Shown: piece by piece, positions 19,048-26,705 of the stretch
Position numbering within the stretch: the stretch's first letter is position 1
How the letters are laid out: each line of letters starts with the position of its first letter
DNA from: Welwitschia mirabilis
Lineage: Eukaryota > Gnetophyta > Gnetopsida > Welwitschiales
DNA length: 26,705 bases
Direction of reading: 5' to 3'
Assembly: GCA_051453625.1 (NCBI GenBank)
Contig: JBOZIK010000001.1
Coordinates: 112,406,899-112,433,603 of the forward strand
Notes under the pieces: generated by a model
The model's input: only the letters and a program-made list of their open reading frames with translations
What the model was told of the DNA's origin: nothing
Database searches by the model: none
Program-made: the position numbers and the translations under genes

Positions 19048-19233
19048 CACGTGGTCGTTGAGATGTTTAGGCACTTAGGAAGGATCACAGAAACTACCTT
19101 CCTGTGGTGAAAAGGCATACAAAGACATAACCCACGTGGCTATGTCTATTACATGGCAATGTGTTACACTTGTCACTACATGGGGTGCTAAGTGACTTTA
19201 GTGTGTGTATAATTATCCATAGCCTATATATAT
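19048..19233 (+). promoter_or_regulatory. Promoter-like stretch with two G-boxes and a TATA box, possibly LTR U3
   Basis: CACGTG occurs at 19048-19053 and within the palindrome CCACGTGG at 19132-19139, and a TATATATA run lies at about 19225-19232, followed by a TG- and TTTG-rich stretch. The surrounding 19.0-19.8 kb is of higher complexity than its flanks, and a third CACGTG lies at 19768-19773. This arrangement resembles the promoter half of a plant LTR, but I could not find both ends or a partner LTR. Confidence 0.25.
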
Positions 19234-20063
19234 GTAGATTTGTGTGCTTGTTTGTTTGCTTTTGGTTTGTTTGGAGAGGGCAAACACACATTGGTGTTTT
19301 GTGACGTTTTGTCATCCTTTCACCTCACACCACATGTTATCATCTTGGGGTGACACAATACTCCTCTCCACTTTGGTGTTGCTAATAATGCTTCCTTAGT
19401 TTATATGAACCAATTATGATAAAGTGCTTAAAAGAAGATGCCATTCCCTACACAATCTTCCATGTATATCATCTTCATTTGATATGATGGCACTTCTTGA
19501 ATCTCCTTTCTAGTCACTTTGTCAATAGAAGCTTTATTCCGAGGACCCACTAATTGTATTAGGGTTTGTGCTAATGTTTCAGTTGTGGTGTGCAAGAGGA
19601 ATTGCTTTGAAACCTTTAGACACCACAAGCTTCACAAGAGAAATCTTCCAAGTTTCTACTACCATTTGGAGCCTTTTCACAGCGAGGATTTAAGCTAGCA
19701 TTGAGCTTAGACAAGCAAAAAACCCAAAAGGATCTGGAAAATTCATTTGAATATGGTGGTCCATTTTCACGTGTCTATGGTCAAAGATAGGAATGTGGTA
19801 TTCTCTAGATAGTCAACATTGCTTGGCTTCAAGTCAAAAGGCAATGTTTCTTCACTTAGTTTATTGATATAAACATTATATACTCATAACTTGGTGAAGA
19901 GCAACTATATACAATGCCTTAACTTGTAAGAAAGGGACAAAATNNNNNNNNNNATAAAAAAGGGGTGAAAAAAGCTCTTTTAAATTTCTTAAAATCTAAA
20001 GATAAAATAAACTTTAAAATTAAATAAAAATTACCATATGTAAATTGTTTTTAAAAATTTTTT

Positions 20064-20126
20064 TGAGAATTGAACTCACAACTTCACAACCACAAAGATA
20101 AAGCAGCACTAGTCTACCATTAGGAT
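20064..20126 (-). repeat. tRNA-like short repeat, family R2, copy 2
   Basis: On the minus strand this reads TCCTAATGGTAGACTAGTG, then TTTGTGGTTGTG, then GAGTTCAATTCTCA, the last containing a perfect B-box. It is the best-preserved member of the family seen here and is in opposite orientation to the copies at 18011 and 22212. Confidence 0.5.
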
Positions 20127-20127
20127 T

Positions 20128-20349
20128 TCTTTTCAAAGACATAATATGTAAATTTTTTAAAAACATTTTAAAAATGTTTTTAAAAACATTTTAAAAATGT
20201 TATCATCTTTTTTTAAGAAAATTTATTATCAATTTTTCATGCATTATGTCCTCTTCAAAAGCATAATATGTAAACTTTTTCAAAATATTTTAAAAATTTT
20301 ATTGTCATTTTTTAAAGGAAAATTTATTGTGAAATTCTCATGCATTATG
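20128..20349 (+). repeat. Tandem duplication of about 100-120 bases, with a nested 23-base repeat
   Basis: Unit 1 (20128-20248) and unit 2 (20249-20349) both start CTTTTCAAA or CTCTTCAAA, then CATAATATGTAAA, and both end CATGCATTATG. Unit 1 is longer because a 23-base piece is perfectly duplicated (20154-20176 and 20177-20199). That piece contains ACATTTTAAAAATGT, so the stretch can also form AT hairpins. The array starts directly beside the R2 repeat. Confidence 0.7.
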
Positions 20350-21060
20350 ACCTATGCTAGGGGATCCCTTCACCACTGATTCTAAAATGATTTTCAACTC
20401 AACAGCAACGTAATGAGTACCCATGTAAGTTGATGAACCATTCCTTCTAGGGTTTGGCTTACAAACGAGAGATGAAAAAAAAAAAACATAAAATGCAAAT
20501 GAACATGACAATTCCATTATTAACTCATAAGACGATTGTTAAAGGATTCTTTCATAAACGGATTCAGAGATCTCTTGAGACACCATACACATGGCTGTGG
20601 GTGCTTAGCCGAAACAAACAGACTAAGCTTATCTTATCAGATTCTGCAGGTAACATATGTGAGACATAAATTTCTACCAACCTTATAAAAAGAAACCCTA
20701 ATATTTGAATATAGCCAAAGTCCAGCATTAATCAATATGCTTGAAGAATCATTCATCTCTGTTACGGTGGTCGGCCTGTAACTCTAAGCTCTTGCCATTC
20801 TCATTGAATTTTAAATCCCTCACCACCATCATGTTCTACAGCTACAAAGCCTTTTAACTGACATCTGTCCTTAGAAATACTCTAAGGCTTGCAGGTTAAG
20901 CAAGAATGAGATTCAGGGAGTACATAGCCTTTGGAGCAACATAAAGTCACAGAATGTCATGATGATCTCTTGCCACGGTCCAAATGTGGTTAGACAAATT
21001 ATAGGAGACTGTGCCTTCTTTTATTTTGGTTATACCACTGCACATGGCTTAGCTTTATAA
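20350..21060. other. Higher-complexity stretch, unidentified; possible gene fragment
   Basis: This region is less AT-biased and less repetitive than its neighbours. A plus-strand frame at 20454-20669 (71 codons) includes IQRSLETPYTWLWVLSR and passes through TCTGCAGGTAACA (about 20642-20654), which matches both a splice donor (CAG|GTAACA) and an acceptor. No protein family is recognised. It may be an exon fragment captured by a transposon, or simply less decayed intergenic DNA. Confidence 0.2.
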
Positions 21061-22010
21061 AATATGCGTAGGTTAGTCATAGCAATTTATTTTTGGGTGA
21101 AGTACAAGAACATTTTGCATGCCTAGATTACCGGGTATATTTTACAATATATTAGAATTCTTATGCAGAGGGGATAATATGGCCAATGTGGCCCTAATAG
21201 CATGGTGGCATTTGAGCCCATCTTCTTATTGTATACGAATATGCCCATTGAAACCCAAAACAAGCCTGGATTAGAAAAAATGCAAAATTAAAAAAAAGGA
21301 GGTATGTTTTATATTGATAATTAAAAAGGAGAATGGTCAAATAAAAAATAGTTAATTGATTGATTTCTTTTAGGGGAAAAAACTTTTATAGGGTATGTGT
21401 AGTAGACTAAGAAAAATAACAAGCTTTCAATAAGCTACCAAAGATACATTGCTTCTATTGAATTTGTAAAGGTTTTTAAGGTGCTTTACACCTCGAATTT
21501 TCATGTTCGTACTTTATTTTAGCATTGAGACCTTATCACAATGATCATGATTGGTTTCTCCTTTAAAATATGGTACCTTAAATCTTATGATTGTTGTGTG
21601 GGATTTCATAGTAGATCTATTTTATTGATAAAGGGAACCATGAAAAGACACAGTAATACATGTTTTTGTGTACATAATATCTTACAATAATAACAATAAT
21701 CCATTAGATCATTTCATCCAATAAACCCTTAGTCTATACTTTGCTTTGCAGATATTTATATAAATTTATAACGTAAAATCATGGTTTATATAAATAGTAG
21801 ATTAGAATATATCAAAATCCTCTCATCGTTATATATAAATTTACACACTCAAATAATTTTATTTTTCTTTCTATTCAATAGTGAGTATACTACTACTATT
21901 AACACTATTGCTATTAGTATTATTATTCTTTTAATGAGGTTTATGAGAAATCATAATACATTACTTGGTTAGATAAAAGCCATGCGTAACCTTTGTCAAC
22001 CTTAAAGTTT
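21061..22010. other. AT-rich intergenic DNA, nothing recognised
   Basis: AT-rich, with a short imperfect ACT/ATT trinucleotide tract at about 21890-21930. The frame at 21781-21972 is composed of I, L, Y and N as expected by chance. Confidence 0.45.
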
Positions 22011-22178
22011 GCCACCAAATGTTTACATCTCACTTTGGATCCATGGCTAGGCGATTAAAGCTTATGCGATTTGAATTATGAATACATGGGTAGAATCACA
22101 AGGTAGCCAATACGCTATAGGATTTGAACCAAAGGCATAACAAGTTAAGATTAATAACTATGGGTTAAACCAATCCAA
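22011..22178 (-). repeat. Dispersed repeat family R1, copy 2
   Basis: Homologous to 12786-12958 along its length (shared GCCACCAAAT start, AAGCTT middle, CTATAGGATTTGAACC end). On the minus strand it holds GGTTCAAATCC (22121-22131), a perfect B-box. It is followed after about 33 bases by an R2 copy in the opposite orientation. Confidence 0.45.
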
Positions 22179-22211
22179 CGAGTTAGATTCTTATTTAAGA
22201 GGATTGATGTT

Positions 22212-22266
22212 TTATCCTAATAGTGGAGCACTTCTTCCAAGACTTTGTGTTATGATTTTAATCCAT
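22212..22266 (+). repeat. tRNA-like short repeat, family R2, copy 3
   Basis: This reads TTATCCTAATAGTGGAGCA, then ACTTTGTGTTATG, then TTTTAATCC. The first half matches the copy at 18011 closely; the B-box has decayed to TTTTAATCC. Confidence 0.45.
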
Positions 22267-23134
22267 AAAATGTCTTTTAATACAAAACAGTGCTTTGCAC
22301 TACACTCTTTTTTGTCAATTTTTCTACATCATCTTTGCATTTACATGTTAGTGTATAGTTTATGAAATCAAAGCAACATTTTCACTAAACATTTAGTTTA
22401 TTTGATTCTTCACGGGGGGAAAAAATTTGTATCATTTTAGTAACTTAATAAAATAATAAATAAAGCACAACCTTTCTTTTAAAAAAACAATTGTACAATA
22501 TGACAATATATATACTATTTTTTCATCATCATGATAAAAATATGTTTGATATTTTATTAACTTTAATTTGATTTCCATAAAATCTTAAGTAATTAGGATA
22601 ACTATGGTTAAATCAACATAGTTATCTATAATATATCTTTCAAGTAAGTATATATAAAAATGAAAGAATTCTTTTTAGTAAAGAAGTAAGGTAATTAAGC
22701 CTTCATTAGACTAAGATATCTCACCTTCATTTTTTCTCTAGCCTTCCAAGTTTTAGATTTTCTCAAGGTAAGCCTTTTACTTTATAAAAACCTTTGAACA
22801 TAAAATAGCTACTTAGGAGCTAAGAGAAGAAAATTGATATGATAGGAAGAGTGTCAATCCCCAAAAAGAGTTTTATGTAAAAGGAGTACATCAAAAAGGC
22901 ACTGAAGGCCTTAAAAGATCAACATGTTAAAGAGAAAAAGGAGCTAGCGCTAGAGTAGAGATAAAAATTAGACATCATATAATATAAGCAGAATCATAAA
23001 TATACAATCCATGAGACCATTATTTTAAAGGTTGCATGATGAAACTAACATCAAGTTGGATCTTTGCCACTTGAGTGTGAATCTGAAAATAAAAGTTGCA
23101 TGAATATTTGTCTTCCCTTGAATGGAAAAAATAA
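22267..23134. other. AT-rich intergenic DNA, nothing recognised
   Basis: Stops in all frames. From about 22840 the plus strand becomes purine-rich and may be the decayed 5' part of the open frame that follows, but no motif supports that. Confidence 0.4.
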
Positions 23135-23437
23135 GATGTAAAAAGACATGTTCCTCTTAAAAATCAAGTTGCATCTTCACTTTTAAATCTGATAGAGGAT
23201 AATAGGCTAAATAATCCTCTAAGGAAATTTAAAATAATTACTAAAATTAGGCAAAGATCTAAAGAATACCAAGCCTTTAGAAATTTGAATATTAGTAAGG
23301 ATATTACATGTCTAAATCTAAATACTCTTGGTAAAAATGTAGTACCAGAAGACGTGAATAAAATCATCTATAACTCTACATTAAGGGAAGAGAGGATTAT
23401 GGATGCTAATATACTGAAATTGTCTACTAATGGGTAA
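23135..23437 (+). pseudogene. Unidentified 100-codon open frame, no start codon at its head
   Basis: The frame is open from 23135 (after a TAA at 23132) to TAA at 23435-23437. The translation is balanced and protein-like: VPLKNQVASSLLNLIEDNRL, KIITKIRQRSKEYQAF and LGKNVVPEDVNKIIY are examples. An open frame of this length is unusual in DNA this AT-rich. Just downstream another frame continues for about 40 codons (near 23450-23590, with SSEIFNYSKCRKLPKIPK and LLFMLKSISAIHKCYG), as if after a frameshift. I do not recognise the family; a transposon or old endogenous element is likely. It lies upstream of, and so outside, the LTR starting near 23802. Confidence 0.35.
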
Positions 23438-24014
23438 AACATGATGAATCAAATTCCAGTGAAATATTTAATTATAGCAAGTGCAGAAAGTTGCCAAAGA
23501 TTCCAAAAAATGATCACCTAAAACTATTCAGACTCTTATTTATGTTAAAGTCTATTTCAGCAATTCACAAGTGCTATGGGATTACGAAGTAATTGGAATG
23601 AGATGCATGGCTTATATTGCATGATTACAAAGCTAGTATCATAGTCAAGCCCCTCAAAAAGCTTTTTTATAAATTCATCTAAATGTAGATGCTAAAAAGG
23701 AAAATTATAGAGCCTGAAGAAAATAATTTACATGGTATAAAAAGTATCATAAAGATGATGAAATGAATCATGTTAACATGTAAAACGACATTTATATCAA
23801 GTGTTAGGCCTATTTAGTATATATAAATACATTAGTTTAATTATTTTAATCATAAAATATGTCTTCTATTATTTTTAAAACAAAACTTAATTTTATGATT
23901 TTCTTCATAATAATTGGAGATATTTAGCCATGTTTTGGAATACATGATATGAGATGAACATAATTTTACACAAAACAATAATGCCAATGGAGACATGAGA
24001 TGGTCACACATAGC

Positions 24015-24072
24015 AGTGGCATTAGAAGACATGTGACAGAGGTATGTGGAGGTGGCACTAGAGACATGTGGC
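24015..24072 (+). repeat. Imperfect direct repeat in the putative U3
   Basis: AGTGGCATTAGAAGACATGTG (24015) and GGTGGCACTAGAGACATGTGG (24051) are near copies 36 bases apart, each with the palindrome ACATGT. They may be duplicated protein-binding sites upstream of the LTR promoter. Confidence 0.45.
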
Positions 24073-24139
24073 AATAGCTCTGATTCGTAGAGGAACCTAG
24101 CTTCGAAAGTCATATGTTTGACCCATCATGATGAAGGTT

Positions 24140-24325
24140 CCACTTAATGCTATATGACAATCTCCACCAAATGCTAAATGATGAAGATTCTACCTGATGC
24201 TATAGGACAAAATCTTATCTACCTAATGATGTAAGATAATCTATACCAAAGGCTATAGAATAGAATCTTATCTACTAAATGCTAAATGATAAAAATTCTA
24301 TCTAATGCTATAAGTCAAAGACTCT
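24140..24325 (+). repeat. Seven-unit degenerate repeat upstream of the LTR TATA box
   Basis: Units start at about 24140, 24164, 24192, 24221, 24243, 24274 and 24300 (22-31 bases each). The consensus is roughly ACCTAATGCTATAGGATAA followed by AATCTTATCT. The array ends 26 bases before TATAAAAG. Variable-number repeats just upstream of the TATA box are a known form of enhancer in plant LTRs. Confidence 0.55.
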
Positions 24326-24350
24326 TAACCACCTCAACCTTACCCTCATC

Positions 24351-24358
24351 TATAAAAG
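24351..24358 (+). promoter_or_regulatory. TATA box of the putative LTR
   Basis: TATAAAAG follows a pyrimidine-rich CCTCATC and is followed by GGGCTTTGAACCCTCATTTG, a common look for the U3/R junction of plant LTRs. Transcription would start near 24380. Confidence 0.5.
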
Positions 24359-25096
24359 GGCTTTGAACCCTCATTTGTAACCATCCTTCATTTTGTTAAA
24401 GAAATAGAACTTTTGGAGCATTAAGCCGACATGGCCTTCTAAGTGCTTTCTTCAGGAAATGAACTTGCTTCAAGAATAGCTTGAGAAGTTCTTTCTAGCT
24501 TTCTTCTTCCTTTGATATAGTATGCCTTTGTTGTTTTAATACATCATAGTTGCCTTCTTTTTATTTTAAGTTGTAAATCATTTTGTACTTTTAATGCTAA
24601 AGTAGTAAATCTAATATCAAGTTCTATTATCATTTGAAAGGATTCTATAATTACTTGGTTTAAGTCTTCTTTAATTTGAAGGATTTTGAGTACCTAGATT
24701 CTTACTTTCCATTCTTATTTTAAGGCTATAAAGGATCAAATGATGATTGAGTTCACCAACTTTAATGTGGTGAATGAAATTATGTCACCATAACCCAAGT
24801 CATCATTACTTAATAGTTTGAAGTGTGTTGCTGGAAAAGTGCAATATATCATTTAAATGAAGGATCACTAGTGGACAGGTTAGGTGAATAATTGGAGCTT
24901 GCTTGATTTTATACTTTTCTAGTAAAGTCTTACAACAAAATTCAAAACTCTATCTTTTCCTTTCTTTATTATAACTTGTAATTAAGCAAGAGTTTCATAA
25001 TTTTTATAAGTCAGTCCAAATTATCCTTATGGAGAGAATAATACTACTTATTCAACTAGCTTAAATCTAGTTCATTGTATTGAAATAAATAAATTT

Positions 25097-25114
25097 TCAC
25101 ATCGTTGCTAGGGA
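25097..25114 (+). other. Decayed primer-binding site complementary to tRNA-Asp
   Basis: Against the Athila/Tat primer-binding site TGGCGCCGTTGCCGGGGA, these 18 bases match at 12 positions, including an unbroken CGTTGC core. Five of the six mismatches are G-to-A or C-to-T transitions, as expected for methylated, ageing transposon DNA. Its place right after the LTR-like segment supports the assignment. Confidence 0.45.
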
Positions 25115-25192
25115 TAATAGCATAGTAGATTTTTAGGAGGAACATAAATTTTACTTTCTTGTAGACTTTTAGTTTAGATTTTATTTTAAGTT

Positions 25193-25440
25193 TTTCTAGT
25201 GGTTGGTTTGGTTATCTCTAGTGATATCCAAATTTATCTTATTTTCTTTTTCTTTTATGTATTTATTTTTTTCCCTTCCCTTTCTAGTGGTGGGTATTGA
25301 TCATCTTCAGTGATATCTAAACTAGTTGTCTTTTTTTTGATCTTGTGTATTTATTTTCTTGCCTTTTCTTTCTAGAGATTGGTTCTAGTCCATTTCCATT
25401 GATAGTTAAACTAGACTAGTTGAGAGTTTTCTTTAGTTTT
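25193..25440 (+). repeat. Three-unit tandem repeat, period 88, in the element leader
   Basis: Copies begin TTTCTAGTGGTTGG (25193), TTTCTAGTGGTGGG (25281) and TTTCTAGAGATTGG (25369), exactly 88 bases apart. Each continues with an (A/T)GTGATATC-type piece and a T-rich stretch with GTATTTATTTT. They lie 80-330 bases after the primer-binding site, in the untranslated leader position. Confidence 0.7.
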
Positions 25441-26705
25441 TCTACTCTAACTAGATCTATGTTACATATCAAAGATTTGTGTGTAGGTCTAACAAAATTT
25501 TTTCACGTTGCAACAAAAGGCAAAAAACTTAAAAATTAAACCAAAGTTGAAAAATTTAAAAAAAAAACAAAGTTGAAAAACTAAAAAAATTAACTTATTT
25601 CTTTACATACTTTGTTTTATTTTCTATAATTTTTTAAATTGGTAGTTTAACTTCTTGTTTAGTCATTTTATTATCATAAAATTCTAAAAATGAAAATGTT
25701 TAGAGTTTATTTTCCTAGATTTCATTTTCCACTTGTAACAATTTAATTTCTAGTATGTATGTCTAAGACTTCACAACCCAAAACATTTTGCACAGCCTTG
25801 AACGTAACTTCATCCTTTTCTTCCTCGAGCCCTTCTACCTCAAACAACTTGCCTCAATGTCTTTTTTGCTCTAAATGCCTTCAAACTTTACATACACTTT
25901 CTTCTTACCTCTCTGAAATATTTCTGATACTAGCCCTCCTCTAAAACCTTAAAAAGTTATGAAAATGTAACTTTTTAGTAAATTTTATAAATCATTTTTT
26001 AAAATTTGACATGGGTTGATATGTGATCCCTTTGGGAGATTATAAAAAATACCTTCTACGCCCCAATATGTCCATGGGAACTATGAAAATCCTTATATTT
26101 TGCCTAATTATATTTAATCTAAACAAACTATAGGAGATCACATTTAACCTAGGTAAACTTTAGGGTACTACCTTCATCGCAAATACAAAAATCCATACCA
26201 TTTAAATCCTGAGATCCTTTTGAGACTAAGAAAACTTGGAAGAATATCTTAAAAACCTAGAATCCCCTCATATACAAATCAACCTCTTTATAATTCTAAA
26301 TCTAAAAATCCTTATTTTGAGCAAGGTAGTTTAATCCCATAATTTCCATTGTCCCTTACAATCCTTAGTATTTTTCTTCCTTTTCATATTCTTTATCATT
26401 AAACCAATCCTCTATCTTTTTACTCTCAATAAACCTCTTTGAAATCCTTATAAGATATTCTACAGAATTTCTTATAAAGTTTGTCCAACTCCATTCTACT
26501 TTGTCTCAACCACCTTTACATTATTCAAAAGAAAATATTAAAGGGATTATGGAATCCCAAAAATAAACCATGTAAAATCTTGAGCAAATTCTTTAATAAG
26601 TAATTCAGACCAATTCTCAAGTTGCTAGTATTCTTAATCAATAAAAAGAAAATGACCCTTCTATATTCAATGAACCTAAGAGTCTTAAAAACCTTTAAAG
26701 GAATG
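25441..26705 (+). other. Right edge: probable internal region of the LTR element, no coding sequence recognised
   Basis: If the LTR call is right, this is leader and gag territory. There is a T- and A-rich stretch to about 25740, then an opening at 25759-25944 (61 codons, serine-rich, beginning MSKTSQPK) that I cannot match to gag. From about 25980 to the end the sequence is AT-rich with recurring AAATCCTTAT-like pieces and no long frame. The element is too decayed here, or the window ends before its coding part. Confidence 0.3.

Larger units (their letters stand above)
23802..25096 (+). mobile_element. Candidate 5' LTR of a Ty3/gypsy (Athila/Tat-like) element
   Basis: The segment starts TGTTAGGCC, contains an enhancer-like repeat array (24140-24325) and a TATA box (24351-24358), and ends just before a sequence resembling the tRNA-Asp primer-binding site typical of Athila/Tat elements. 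About 1.3 kb suits that group. The 5' boundary rests only on the TGTTAG start, and no second LTR is in the window, so the limits are tentative. Confidence 0.4.

Noticed and set aside
19094-19628. Minus-strand frames at 19094-19315 and 19428-19628
   Set aside because: Threonine/asparagine- and histidine-rich translations of T/G-rich DNA; no domain, and the plus strand here looks like a promoter or LTR.
19640-19680. Initiator-methionine tRNA primer-binding site near TTTGGAGCC
   Set aside because: Too few matches to TGGTATCAGAGC, and no LTR end beside it.
18011-22266. Functional tRNA genes at the B-box-containing segments
   Set aside because: No acceptor, anticodon or D-arm pairing can be drawn; only box-like motifs remain.
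23850-24113. Minus-strand frame of 87 codons
   Set aside because: It runs antisense through the putative LTR U3 and its direct repeats, and has no recognisable domain.

Overview
The window looks like part of a large, repeat-rich plant nuclear genome, plausibly a gymnosperm. The AT-rich background, plant-type L1 LINE remains, LTR-retrotransposon signals, tRNA-like short repeats and one intact plant-specific SAUR gene all point that way. A plant nuclear genome is well supported; the lineage is inference. It is a draft assembly with runs of N at 237-267, 1939-2211, 2506-3493, 3874-3973, 4433-4443, 5007-5106, 5377-5386, 6908-7007, 7615-7714, 9154-9163, 13565-13574 and 19944-19953. Four of these are exactly 100 N, the usual placeholder for a gap of unknown size.

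Positions 1-706 are AT-rich flank. Positions 707-9987 hold a dead plus-strand L1-type LINE: a 5' leader, ORF1 (DUF4283-like region plus zinc knuckles), the endonuclease, the reverse transcriptase, the RT zinc-binding region, a C-terminal extension of unusual content, a 3' UTR and a poly(A) tail. A 9-base direct repeat at 698-706 and 9992-10000 may be its target-site duplication. The 3' half appears in overlapping, 5-7% or more divergent copies separated by 100-N gaps, so the scaffold is either a nested or tandem LINE cluster or has joined paralogous contigs. Most stops inside the LINE reading frames can be explained by C-to-T or G-to-A changes.

Positions 10001-15800 are AT-rich intergenic DNA with weak coding-like remnants and several degenerate tandem repeats. 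At 16042-16521 on the minus strand lies the only convincing gene, an intronless SAUR-family gene. It has a clean TATA box and sits in a GC- and CpG-richer island (about 15.9-17.5 kb) with a G-box upstream. From 17.5 to 23.8 kb the DNA is again AT-rich, with dispersed tRNA-like repeats, a tandem duplication, a promoter-like stretch near 19.1 kb, an unidentified higher-complexity stretch at 20.4-21.05 kb and a 100-codon open frame at 23135-23437. From about 23802 to the right edge the sequence fits the 5' LTR, primer-binding site and leader of an old Ty3/gypsy (Athila/Tat-like) element, with a repeat array upstream of its TATA box.

There are no operons or linked pathway genes. The SAUR gene is the one likely functional locus; nearly everything else recognisable is decayed transposon. 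The most unusual item is the LINE C-terminal extension: a roughly 200-residue conserved domain of uncertain family followed by a J-domain-like segment, where plant LINEs often carry RNase H.
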